Shown here: positions 36,297-48,430 of the stretch, in pieces | How positions within the stretch are numbered: position 1 is the stretch's first letter | How the letters are laid out: each line of letters starts with the position of its first letter | Source of the DNA: Clavelina lepadiformis | Lineage: Eukaryota; Chordata; Ascidiacea; Aplousobranchia; Clavelinidae | Assembly: GCF_947623445.1 (NCBI RefSeq) | Contig: NC_135247.1 | Coordinates: 5,520,501-5,584,500 of the forward strand | DNA: 64,000 bases | Direction: 5' to 3' | The notes under the pieces: model-generated | What the model was told of the DNA's origin: nothing | What the model saw: the letters and a program-made list of their open reading frames with translations, nothing else | Databases searched by the model: none | Position numbers and translations under genes: made by a program

Positions 36297-38274
36297 TTAA
36301 CCTTTGTCCTACTGCATAATTTTACACCGCTAAAAGGCGGTATGGGTACAATTGTACCCACATACATTTTATATTGAAATTCCCAAGTTGGTTATACTTT
36401 TTGTGCGGTGTGCCGTATTTAATGGTCCGAACGTTTAAATATTGTGCTCTACGGAAGTATCACACGTGTTGTTAGGCCACGTAGGCATTGGACAACGCTA
36501 TATGATATGTTATCTTTGTGACCTCGATTATACTCAGAAAAACAGCTCATTATGCCCCCGTACTGAACTCCCATAAATTTCCGCTGATATTGCATGGCAT
36601 TTCACTGATTCGAAATTTAGCATAGATTCTTTAGCATTTATTGGCATCTTTTTTGTTGCTGGTGTACGCAGAAATAACAAAGATAATCTGGAAGATATGT
36701 GGAAGATATGTGGAAAGTAGATGCTTTGCCTCTTGTACGTGCAGCTATGTTTCGATACCGTTTCAAGATGATGCTCAGATTTATTAGATTTGACAACGAA
36801 AATACCCGTGCAGAGCATGAGTAAAATGATAAAGCTGCACCAATACGAGATATTTGGCTCATGCTGAATAAAAATTAGGAGTGCCTACAAACCACATGAA
36901 TGTATCACCATAGATGAACAATTTTTTCCATATCGAGGACATACTCAATTTACACAGTATATACCATCAAAACAGGCTAAATATGGCATCAAGGATTTCT
37001 GGGCTTGTAATGCATCAAACTCCTACCCGCTACATGGTCAGATTTATACTGGTAAACCAGTAGATGGTCCCAGACAAGCTGAACCTGGCCTGTTTGTATA
37101 AAGGCTGTGGAAGAAATGTCACCACCGATAATTTCTTTCTTCGTCACAGGCACAGCTAGCTAATGTAATGAACACATGGGACATGACTTTAGTTGGAACA
37201 GTCAGAAAAAACAAAAGGTTTTTGCCTAGCAATATGCAGCCTGCCAAGGAAAGGGCTGTTTACTCGACCAATTTCGTCTACCATCAAGATGCAAGAGTCT
37301 GTTCATATGTGCCAAAGAAAAAAAATCGGTCGTGCTCTTCTATCATCCATGCACATGACTGGAGAAGTCGAAGCGACGCAATCAAGCAAACCCTAGATAA
37401 TCAAGTTTTATGTCAAAACCAAAGGTGGGTTGGACACGATGGACAAAATGCTGGGTGAGTAAACGACGGACATTGCGTTGGCCATTGACGTTTTTATGAT
37501 CGACTTCACTGGCTTAGCGTCGTTTATCATCTACAGGGAGCACAACCAAGAGTTCTGAAAAAAGGACCAACGGAGAAAGTTTCTTAAAGATCTTGCGTAA
37601 CAGCTATGTATGCCTTCAGGGGAAGATCGCTCTGCCAACCGGATGGTGATGAGAAATCGTTTCCTTCGAGCTGCAGTGGAAAAGGTTCTAGGACGGCACA
37701 CTGTGACACCACCAGAAGGCGAACTAACTCCAGAAACTAACTCCAAAGAACCTCATGGAAGTCGTGGAGTCGCACACTGATTGTTGGTAACTGCTATGTT
37801 GCAGACACCAGAAACGAAAACGACGTTAGACCAGGAAAAACTGCGTGGTTTGCGTTCAGCCTGTTGGCGACAAACACTCAGTAACAAATACAAAGTGTAT
37901 TACTTGTGAAACGGACTTAAACCACCTCGATTAAGTTTTCTTTCATATTTCTGTATCAAATAAATCATTTCTGTAATCTGGTTCATTGAACATTCGAAAA
38001 ATTGTCTTTGTTTTATGCATTCCGGCGTCATTTCGATACAAAATGTGTAAGGGTACAATTGTACCCATGCCGCCTCTTAAGGGTGTAAAAACAACTCGAT
38101 CCTCTATCTCGGTAACGTGTAAAGATTTTTTTTTGAAATTTAGTCTACCTAATCTAACACAAAAATGTAGAGATGTCAGGAAATTTCAGGTCTCTCAGGT
38201 TTCTAGAAAAAATACTGTCTTAATTTAAAATTGGAAAGGTTACAATTGTACCCATGCAGTAGGACAAAGGTTAA
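36297..38274 (+). mobile_element. Decayed piggyBac transposon with TTAA duplications
   Basis: The element proper is 36301-38270 (1970 bp). Its 17-bp terminal repeats, CCTTTGTCCTACTGCAT and its exact complement, are perfect and abut TTAA on each side (36297-36300 and 38271-38274). Subterminal inverted repeats of about 40 bp lie at 36320-36359 and 38051-38090, both containing the 16-bp palindrome GGGTACAATTGTACCC. The right end has about 180 bp outside its subterminal repeat against about 20 bp on the left, an asymmetry also known from other piggyBac elements. The interior holds a broken piggyBac-type transposase gene. Confidence 0.93.
36530..37560 (+). pseudogene. piggyBac-type transposase pseudogene
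   Basis: Fragments in shifting frames match DDE_Tnp_1_7-type transposases: FRYRFKMMLRFIRFDN (about 36750), IDEQLFPYRGHTQF (about 36910), KYGIKDFWACNASNSYPLHG (about 36980) and, in an open stretch at 37168-37458, LVGTVRKNKRFLP followed by SYVPKKK. In-frame stops and frameshifts separate the pieces. The gene is therefore not functional, although the terminal repeats remain perfect. Confidence 0.88.
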
Positions 38275-38727
38275 GGGCCTGTAGTACGATTTTCAGTAGT
38301 TTTAAAACGGCAACCCGGCGATTGTTACGAAGGTCGCATCCAAGACGTCACTATAGAAAAAGTATCAATGGTTCCGGTCCAGTGCGCACGCGACCTCAAA
38401 TTGTGAATGTTTGCTGTTGTCATGGCGGGTGCGGAGTGTAGATTCAGGCTAAAGTCGACGTTTTGTGTTGGTTCAAAGTTAAGGCTTTTTGGCGGATTTT
38501 TTGGAAAAATACAAGGAAAAAAGTTGTTAAAAAGTTGAAGCATTTGGTGTGAGAATTCCAGATACGAGAATTTGCTCAAAATACTGCGTTAAGATCTTTT
38601 GTTCTACATCTCGGCGGATACAAAAACTCAGCCAGGTGACCGGGCTTGTTTAGAAGCAAATTCAAATTGAAATATGGTACGTTGCATTGTTTTAGATAGG
38701 GCTTCGGATAGGCCTACAGGCCCTTAA
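38271..38727. mobile_element. Short TTAA-flanked element abutting the piggyBac
   Basis: The element proper is 38275-38723 (449 bp). It starts GGGCCTGTAG and ends CTACAGGCCC, a perfect 10-bp inverted repeat, with TTAA on both sides (38271-38274 and 38724-38727). The left TTAA is the same one that borders the piggyBac right end. TTAA targets are used by piggyBac and Kolobok elements; the class is undecided because there is no coding sequence. Confidence 0.6.
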
Positions 38728-39071
38728 GAGCTTTTCTGTTTTACTCGAGTTACCAAAAAGCGCCGAAACTGCGATTTTCAATCAGGAAACTTACAAAGCC
38801 ACTAAAAATTTTCGAACAAAACCTTGGAATTTTGCACGTCAAAACTATATCAAAATGCCGAGATTTGTTCAACTACGAGTAAGTTTGATTAAAGGAAACT
38901 TACATCGTGTATGCTTTTTACTGCACTGATTTCCTGTCGCCTAACGTTACACAACTAGTGCAGAAGGAAGTAGTCCATCGCACATATGCAGACAAGCCTT
39001 ACTACTCAAGCGTTGAGCAGGATTTAACTGCACCTTGTTAGCTATGTTTAGGCAGTCTTAAGGGAAACAAT

Positions 39072-42000
39072 ATGAAATTGCTTAAAACGATAAGTTTAAT
39101 ATATATATTGCTAACGTTAAATATGAAGTGTTTAAATGCAACAGGCAATTTTGGACATTTATTACCATTTGGATCTCACAGAGAGCCCAGTGTGAAAGTT
39201 TTAGAAATCAATTCTGGTGAGTTGTAACTCCATACCCTGACGATATCACGTTTTGCACAGGCGCTTCTGAAATATTACATAGTGTAATCGATTTAAACGT
39301 GGAAAATATCGAGCAGTGATATACCATAAGTAGAAAATGAATATAGCCTGCAAACATTTGTGAAAAGATCATGTTGGGTGTTTTACAGTGCCACAACCTA
39401 TTGAATTTTTCGAGAATTACGTAGAGCCTCGTCGCCCGGTTGTGTTTCGCGGAGCAGCAAAACGTTCTCGGGCGTTTTCAGAATGGACAATCGAAAATCT
39501 GCAACAAGAATATGGAAACTTGGTGGTTCGCCTTGAAGCAAGGTGCTTCATTGATACCAGATTGCTGGTAGTGTTGTAATCTTAGTGTTAACAGAACACG
39601 TTGTATCTATCATCAACCAACGCGTATAAAAATTGTGCTGCAGAGCGGAACATGATAATAGAATGCCGGTTACTGAGTTAGGAATGGGCCGAGATACGGT
39701 ACGCCATTTCTTGGATAATTTCAAAATGCTGAATGCGTACGTCATTTCTCAAATTCCGCAGCCCATGGAGAAAGACGTTGCGATTCCACCATGCCTGAGA
39801 TGTGGTAACTTTGCCAAGGGAATTCAGGTATATGTGGCATGAAACCGTTTCGTTATTGTCGGAATATTATTTAATGAAAACTATGGTTATAAATAACGTT
39901 TCCTGCAGGATGTGCATTTGTTTATCGTTGCCAAAGGTGGTAAGACCCTTCTACACAGAGACCCGTACAGCAACATTCACTGTGTATTTAACGGAACAAA
40001 AGACTGGATATTGGTTCAAGACGTATACGTGAGTAGACGAATTGAAATGCGATGTCTTCAGCTTAATTTAAAGACGAAACCTTTTTCTAGCAAGATAACT
40101 TGTACCAAAGCGAGTCGTCTGTGGATGAATTTGGAGGCTATTCCAACATAAATATTGACGCGGTAGATCTGAAAATGTTTCCTGACGTGACTAAAATCGA
40201 TTATGGCAAAGTAACTTTGAATGGCGGAGACTGCATTTTCATGCCTGCAAGTAAATAACCGACAAGTAATTTTTTAAAATATATATCTATAGCGTATATA
40301 AGCTTATATTAAGCAAAAAACTGTAGGTTATCATGACTTAACAAATAGCGTGTAATAGGCCTATACCAGTGATGACTTTTTTGCTATAGGTGATGATGTT
40401 AAATAGGTGTACAGGTCAAACTCAAATTAAAAAAGTTACCACCAGACCTACTATTTTGCTGACTTAAATCTCACTTTGAAGGTTATTGGCACCAAGTTCG
40501 CGTAAATGGTGAATACAACACTGCGGCTTCCATCTGGTTTTCTCGAAACTTTAAACATTCCATACAAAACTGGGATGACTGCGCCAACCACAAATTTGAT
40601 TTTACTCCAATGTCTGAAGTAGACGTTTTGTGGCGATTTTCCGGAAAAAATGAAACTCTAACTCATGGCCAAACTGATATTAACCTCTTACGGTAAATTA
40701 CTTAATCAATTGTAATGTCGGTTATAAAGAAAGTAGAAACAGTATATATGATTGCGATATATATGATTACTATCACGAAGTATCCTATCTCTGTTTTGCA
40801 AAACAGTTAGTAGCTTACGCAGTTATTTTTAACACGTGCTGCAATGTATAGATTTCTTCTTCTTTCTTATGCCAATGAAGACAATGAAATTTCTTTAGCT
40901 CAATTTTCGAAAGAGATGCTGAATCCCAAAACGTCTGATGAAATTTTACAAAAGGTGATATTAAAAAATTTGGCAATATTAAAGTAACCTTTCTCGAAAT
41001 ACATTCTAAAAACTGTATATATGCAATCTCTTCATCGTAGTCAGGTGATTTATCTTACATTAGCTTAGACACATTCTTGACCTGGATGACGTCATCAGAG
41101 CAGAGCGTCTCAGAGGTTTGTCGACTGAGAAAATGAAAGAAATCATGGAAGCTATTAATCCATCGGATGTATCTAACTCAGCAGAATTTGAATACAGTTA
41201 TATTGATAAGGAAGACATAAGGTAGGATGTAGTAATTCGCAATCAAATATCAATCTTTGCTTGGTTTGTTCAAAAATCCACATTTCTTCGACAGAGACAT
41301 TTTGCACAAGCTTCTGGAAGACAATGAAAATGTTTCTGCTGAAAAATTTTTACGCGAATACTCTGTCCAACTTGGCGGAAGTAGTGCAGTTGCCAAGCAG
41401 GTATTAAAGTTAAGCTTTTGTAAAAGTGTCATATTTTGTCGCAACTAAAGTTAGGGGCAGATTCAAAAACAAGCTGTCCTTAAATCAAAGATTCGTTATT
41501 AGTAAGAATACCGGAGAAATAATTTTTCGACAATATATTTGGTGAATCAGCAACTATTGCCAAAAATATGTCGCAAAAACATAATTCAGCCCCAATTATG
41601 ATGCAACGGTGGGGTTTGCAGGGCTACGTGTTTCATACAAATCCTGGGATGTCACAATCGTATTCGCGAAGCTTGATGATGATCTGGCTTCACAAAGGAG
41701 TCCAGTCTTTGGTCGTGATTAGCGACTTTGCACAGACAGATGTGTCTACCGATAGACAAAATTCAAATTGTTCCAAGACGCTTGATAAATGCAGTAAGTC
41801 TTCATTATCGGTGTCCTCAACCGCTGGACCATGCAGGATTGACGAGCGTTGACGCAAGTTGTTGTTCTCACGTGAATATTGGGGAATCGCAGTTTCTAAC
41901 TTCAATAACACAGCGTCAGTGGCTATAAATAAGCGATTAGGTTTTTTTCTTGACTTGGAGTTAATATCTCAAACCATGACAATTCATTGTGTACGATACC

Positions 42001-43523
42001 ATGATGTAGACCTATATACTAAACTCAACAAAATAAATTGAATCTTTACCTTTACCATATCCCTCATAACACAATACAAAAAATGTAGTACTTTAAAATT
42101 CTTATCAAAACTTTCCCCATTGTAGTTAATCCCTTAGCAGTAAGTTTAAAGTCAAAACCGGAAAGTTTCCCAAGACCCATAAACGTACTAATGTTTATAC
42201 TGTAAGTCTGTTTGTTGTCCAAGTACGAACCATGATTTTGGGAGATTAACGGATTAACTTTCATCACATTAAAGCTTTTGATGTCCAAGATATTCTAATA
42301 CGGTTGCAGCTTAATCTATTTCATGCACAGTGCATGATTAGCACTTATCAGCGTGCAGATATCTGGACTAAGCCCATTCGAATAAAGCTGTAGAAACAGC
42401 TCAGGGCAATAGCAGCACCAACGAGAAGACATTCTGACAACAGAAAGCACTCGCGTGAACCTTGATGAAGGCACCTTAAAAAACAAAATAAGTTACAAGC
42501 GATCTGGGTTGACAGCCCAGCTGTTGTTTTAGCTTCGAAAGGCGAAGCAGATTTTTTGCAAAATAACCTAGCGGCCCATTGCCCACATATGCAAAAGTGA
42601 ACTTTGTAATTAAGACTATAGAGTGGCGCTTGCACATAAATTTTTGACTTAATTTGCCAATCTGTATTGCTGTTGACAACCCTGACAATACTGGATTGGG
42701 CCAGTGGTGGGATTAAAATATTATAACATCCTGTCCTCTCACTAACAGCATGCTATGTTGACCCAGGGCTGATCTATGGATAGGCCTATATATACGTTTG
42801 TTAACAACCGGCTCGCAGAGGTCATTAAAATTCCAAGAATCGGCCCGCACGAACCGGCTGAATCTTACCACTGGATTGGGTTTTAGGTTAACAATACATG
42901 CACTTGCCCACATTTCATAAATTGTGAATTATGTTGATCAGTTTATTGACAAAAAGCCAAACACAAGCCAAATGAACTGGCTTCCACTTTTACGGTTTTT
43001 GAAGCCAGGCAATAAAAAAGAGCCCAAATTCAAAGGATACCTAATGGCAAGCGTAGTCACCTTATTTAAACGCCAGTTATACTGTAACATCTTGTTTTTG
43101 TATATGTTATTGTAAAGTATACTGCAACATGTTGCATTGTGGCAAATTATTTTTCCAGTATTTTTGGATTTGAGGCCAATTTATTTTTGTTCGTGCCCCC
43201 CACTTTTTTAATTTCTTACTCTCAAACAATAGCTAATACCGGCAGTCACTAGATGCCGCTAGTTGTGTATAACGTACTCTTTTATGTAACTACGCACTAC
43301 GGCGGTCAACGATGGAATGTTTACTCACTTGCCTTCAGGGTTTTGTTGCTTGTTTGTGTAGGTATTTGATAAGCTTGATGCAGAAAGTAATGGCTACATA
43401 ACCAACCTCGATGTGAAGAAGAATTTTGACGGAGCAGTGAAGAAATTTCTTAACGCTGACCAACATGACCCGACCACAGAACGTTTGTGGCTTCGACGTT
43501 TAAGAGAAAGGGACGAACTATGA
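39072..43523 (+). CDS. Predicted ER-lumen JmjC/cupin_8 oxygenase with EF-hand and RDEL
   Basis: Ten coding exons: 39072-39216, 39389-39542, 39644-39827, 39909-40028, 40091-40250, 40482-40692, 40852-40954, 41064-41221, 41295-41400 and 43362-43523. Phases agree; the total is 1503 nt, or 500 residues. It starts with a hydrophobic signal peptide (MKLLKTISLIYILLTLNMKC). A cupin_8/JmjC domain covers residues about 50-330, with the HxD iron ligands in KTLLHRDPYSNIHC (H177, D179) and the distal histidine in FMPASYWHQV (H258). A helical region follows, then an EF-hand loop DAESNGYITNLD (453-464). The protein ends RDEL, an ER-retrieval signal. I infer an Fe(II)/2-oxoglutarate hydroxylase of the secretory pathway, possibly calcium-responsive; the substrate is unknown. 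Human JMJD8 is also ER-luminal but shorter and lacks the EF-hand. Intron 9 (about 2 kb) holds a small hAT MITE. Confidence 0.88.
42694..42881. mobile_element. hAT-type MITE in intron 9 of the JmjC gene
   Basis: The element proper is 42702-42873 (172 bp). It begins CAGTGGTGGGATT and ends, read inward, CAGTGGTAAGATT. The flanks GATTGGGC (42694-42701) and GATTGGGT (42874-42881) match at 7 of 8 positions, consistent with an 8-bp hAT duplication. It carries no coding sequence. Confidence 0.7.
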
Positions 43524-43570
43524 TCCTTCTTTCAATTGTTTAAGTTTGTCATTACGCAACGATAATGTCA

Positions 43571-43576
43571 AATAAA
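43571..43576 (+). terminator. Polyadenylation signal of the JmjC gene
   Basis: AATAAA lies 47 bp after the JmjC stop codon on the same strand, a plausible cleavage/polyadenylation signal giving a very short 3' UTR. Confidence 0.6.
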
Positions 43577-44019
43577 TTTCCGACAAGCTTGAATAAACCG
43601 AAATGATCCTTTGTCAACTGAAGTCATGGCCATTTGCAAATAACAGGGCAGCATCGGGGAAAGAAAAATGCGCCGTTATGGACCACAATGTTCTGCGGTT
43701 AACCAGCCTCGACAAGGCTTTTGCAGTTAACAGTTACCACCTACTGAGTTAACTACTAGGAAGTAAGTAACACATTGGACTAGTCTTGACATCGGTAGCT
43801 TTAATTCACAAAAAAAACAATTCAGTTATAGTAGTACGTACCAACAAGGGTATCTATACCCTAACAATTATAATTACTTGCACAATACAACATAGTTTAC
43901 GAATCTATATATTCCACAATGATACATCACCGACACAATCACACGTTGGACGGATATTTGGTCTACTCAAACACGGAAAAAGCATTGCATTAGAATGATT
44001 AGATGTAATACTGTCTGCA

Positions 44020-44025
44020 TTTATT
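44020..44025 (-). terminator. Polyadenylation signal of RDH10
   Basis: AATAAA on the minus strand lies 66 bp beyond the RDH10 stop codon. With the signal at 43571, it shows that the two convergent genes end about 450 bp apart without overlapping. Confidence 0.6.
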
Positions 44026-44091
44026 CATATTGCGTTATTGAAAAAGATTACATATCCTATGTCATACTGATCGGCTTAAATTTTATAACCT

Positions 44092-47000
44092 TCACTGCGT
44101 TTTTGAGTCTTCGAGCTGATAAGAGCGATTGGGTTTAAATTTATGAATAGCCGTATCAGCACCAAGGAACCTGTAGCATAGAGTCTGGGCTTCCATTGGC
44201 AACCACGTGGCCGCGTTATAAACGAGATACATCAGGCGTGGCATTGCAACAAATGGACGGTTGGTCAAGATGGCGTGCATGATACTATCAACGCACTCTG
44301 TTGGTGTCAGGGAAGGCACCAGCCAAGGATGAGCGACCGTAACACCCCTGAAACCAAAATACGATGATCAGATATTTCTATACAACTTTTTGAGACTGTA
44401 AACCTTTACCCTATAAACTACAGCCTTGCAAGATAAAGTCTGACTTGTAAACCAGTACCACGGATATTATTGTTAATGATTAACGTAATAAATACGAGCA
44501 CTCATCAAACAACACTAACTCCATGAACATTACCGGAGTCCTCACCGGAACATGCCAGTTTTGACATGGTAAGGACAAACAAGTGTTGTTTTTATGTTGT
44601 TATTTTTGACATTTTGAAGGTCATAATACAAAGATTGGTGAAAGCCAACGACTGCATGTTTTGAAGAACAATAATCAGGCATACCGGGCGAAGCAAAAAG
44701 TCCTGCAAAATGCAATATCTGTAAAACAATGTATGTCAACAACGAATGACTACCAACGAAATATTTAGTGTTCAAAGTTGATAGTGGCTGAACCGTGGTT
44801 AAGCCAGTGAATACAAGAAAATACTGCTAGAGCTAGAGGTACAGTACTATATTTCCAAACTTCATACTGACACCAACAAACTTTTAACAATGACAAATGA
44901 CTCACCAACAGTACTAGCTAACGTAACAATGTGACCATGGTTGGTTTTAAGCATGTGAGGTAAAAATTCCCGCACAATCCAGAAATGTGCAAGCGTGTTC
45001 ACTTTGAAGGTTTGCTCGATTTGTTTCTCAGAGAGTTCAAGAACCTCCTTGGCATAAACGATGCCTGCAACACAACACATTGCATAAGCCATTAATTTAC
45101 TAACACTAGTCCACCGTAATGAACTCTTCTATACAGACTTGGGTTAATCGAATACTGCATTCATATTCCAACACAGTGTCTTGTGGTAGGCTAATTAGCA
45201 TTTCACACTGCAGTCTTTGCAGACAGTTCTTTGGTAAAAGATCAAAGTTACTCTGTTATTAGTTGAAGTTGTAAGGTAAGTTAGATCGCAAACAAAAATA
45301 GAAGGTCCAGGTGTTGGTATTAACACATACAGTAGACGGCGCATATAAAAGACAAGTAATCATATAGGCATAACACATATAGTGGAAAGTTATCACGTTT
45401 TAAACCCAGTGTATTCGTGAATGGAATCGTGAATACAACTGAAGTATGTGCATTCGTATTTGAAAAAGTAAAAGTATTCGTATTCCCATTCCAACAATTT
45501 CTTGCTGTATTCTCTCCAAGCCTGGTTCTACAGTTACCGCCTACGCATGACTTGCACGCATTTTCGCATGGACCCAAATAACAGGAACTCTGTTCGCTCG
45601 CCAGCAGTATAATATAACACTCCTTACTTGTGCAGCTTTCTTCCGTTAGTTTAATACATTATTCTGTATGGTTAACCTGGCGCTAGCATGGAGTATAAGT
45701 TTCGTGTTTAATTATTATCGACGATACGAACTGTGCAGCTCCCTTATATAAGAACACCTATTTTTTGAGAAAAGTTTACTTTGGTAGTCGAACTATATAT
45801 TAATTAAGTGATTACGTTTATTATTAGTTAACGTATAAGTTTACCAGTCGGATTAATATTTTGGCAGTACAAAGTTTACAAACTACAGTGTTACTGTAAC
45901 GTCAATTTTGCTTAAAAATTTGAAGTTTACCAGACGAATTATGTTGCAGTGAATCACAACAGACAAACAACGCTTTTAGCGAATCTGCTTTTAAATTGTC
46001 GGAAATCCGCTGCTTTATGCGCTTATGAATTGTTATTTATCAATGAGAGTTTCTTGTTCGATTAATGAGCAAGCAACTAAGGCAACTCACTTGTTGAGCG
46101 AAAGCCTCTTGTTAATACAGTATATGAGCCGTGTATCGAAACAGTACAAAATATAGGGAATCTTCGAGTACTGTACATTGTGATTGATGTTTACAAATCG
46201 TCGCTGATGTTTTGCTTTTACACTTGAAGAACATGGGTAAGACGAAAGCGAATGTGATATTATGCGACAATGGTTTTTCATCGATTTGTGGCAAAACACA
46301 GCTTAACTGAGTGTTAACAGGTTTTAGAGAATTAAAATAGCCGCATTTTGTTAAACTTAATCGCTTCAGGTATGCACAATCTTCAGAGTTGAAGAAACTT
46401 ACCAGTCAACAATTGTTTGCTTCAATTCACATGTATGCGTTCAAACGAAAATGAGACTTAAAAACATGTAAAAGGCAAACCTTAAAATAGGTAATCTAAA
46501 CACGCAGCGGACAACAAGCGAGGCATGAAATGTCATCTACAACAGCATAACATTGTCTTTACTTTTACCTGCATTATTCACCAAAATTGTGATGTCCCCT
46601 ATGGCTTCACGCGCTCGTTTTGCCGCTTTTTTGATTTCTTCTTTATCAGAGACGTCACATACGTCAACAAATGCGGTTCCACCCATTTGCTCTATCAGAG
46701 CACCAGTTTCTTTATTTGCTGAATTTTAAGAAATGAGGTTATGTCACTTGTCTTTTAATCAACAATATCTATCAATATACTACAAATTAAAAGCAAATTA
46801 TAACCCAACAAAATCCAGAGCACATAATAACGATCATATTACAGCGTTTTACAAATACATGGCAAACTGCAAACATGCATAAAATTTTCGATAAATCATG
46901 ATGTAGCCTACGATTAACCTTCAGCGTCCATATCCCATAATACAAGTTTTGCTTTCCTCTGAGCGAAATTCAGTGCCATTAGGCGACCCATACCATTGCC

Positions 47001-48394
47001 AGCGCCGGTAATAAGACATACTTCTCCTGCTACAGATTTGTAATCAGCTGGTATAATCCAACTAAAACAAAAAGGTAACTTTTATTTTCACATGTAAATT
47101 CCTGCAACTTAGCGAAAGAACCATCATCTCCTCGCGTGTTTCAATTAAGATATTTCCCACTAAACAAAACACTTTATTCATAGTGTTTGCATGGATCTCA
47201 GTGCTAAATACGTTTACTATCTCTTCACATTCGTCGGTGAAGGCAAACCACTGAGCCAAGCCTTTGCTTTGCACGGGTTAGCTGAGCTGGGTTAGGTAAA
47301 AACGATAAATGGCGTGTTAACAGTGCATTGCGACAGGTCCGAACCTAATTCACATACAGTGGGTCTACCACTCTACCGTATATTGCCAACAAACGTTTGT
47401 GAAATGCAGCCATTTGGGGGAATTACCGGAGCCTTCTATTTCACAAAATTCCTAAACAGAATTTACATTCTTAATTCTTTTTTATATTAGATTTGCCAAT
47501 TGTAAAAAGCCTAACTAACTTTCCCAATTAGCAAAGAATTTGAAGTGAGATAGAGGTGTTGGATACGACTTTTAGGAAACAAATTGTGTACAAGTAGTGC
47601 AAATCAAAATACCACTAAGTATAAACCAGATATATGAAGTAAAAGCTATCTTTTTGCCGCGAGGAGATTTGAGAAAGCTAAGCTATAAAGGTCAGCTTCA
47701 AAAAGGTAGGCTTAGCGGTACTCGACCATTGCTTAGTTGTGATTTGGACTCGACAAGAACTCTTATTACAACCTTCAGCTGATTGTCCAACAATTTGGTC
47801 TGCACATCTGAACTATCAGTAAGTCTCTTAGTATTGGTGAATCTCCTACGGCATTGGTGGAAGTCTGCTCCAGTACAACAGTACGTTAACTGCTGATCGA
47901 GTGCTGAACATGACAAAATACTTAAAAGAATAAACTCAACCAAAGGACGGAAGGGTGAAGTATCAGTAGGCCTATTAAGTGTGGGTAAACTATTGTTTTG
48001 TTAAAATATAAGTAAAGCTTCACTTAGATTCGATAAACAGCCCAGTTTCTTCATCAGTGGCCGACGCAATGGCTACTGTGCTAGCCTACTTATTACAACT
48101 TCACCACCAGTTAAGTGTGGTACGCGTTTTACACAGCTGCTAGTAAATCCCGCTGTGGCATTTGATGAAGTACGACAACTGCGGTATGTTTCTAAAGGCT
48201 AATACTAGCCGGTTAAGTTAATACCTTAATATTGAAATTAAACAGCTACATTTTAAGTTTTTCGATTCCAAAATGCAATAGCAACAACTTACAAGTCAAA
48301 TCATGTGAACAAATGAAACATACCTAATGACGGTTTCAACAAATATTTTCAGCAGCTGGCCAAGCAGCACTAGCAAATCCAACAAAAAAGCCAT
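44092..48394 (-). CDS. RDH10: Retinol dehydrogenase 10 (SDR16C)
   Basis: Six coding exons in transcript order: 48394-48324, 47061-46919, 46718-46569, 45064-44906, 44702-44546 and 44347-44092. Phases agree; the total is 936 nt, or 311 residues. The N terminus is a membrane anchor ([18 protein letters not shown]). The Rossmann nucleotide motif TGAGNGMG is at residues 42-49, NNAG at 119-122, and the catalytic Ser172, Tyr185 and Lys189 lie in TLASTVG and YCSSK. The C-terminal part, with PRLMYLV and CYRFLGAD, fits RDH10 better than SDR16C5. RDH10 oxidises all-trans-retinol to retinaldehyde at the ER, the first step of retinoic-acid synthesis. An in-frame upstream ATG at 48430 would add 12 residues; I chose 48394 because the anchor then starts at the N terminus, as in vertebrate RDH10. 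Exon 1 is separated by a 1.26-kb intron. Confidence 0.93.
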
Positions 48395-48430
48395 TGAACT
48401 CTTTCCAGCGCTCTGTGATACGAAAGTCAT

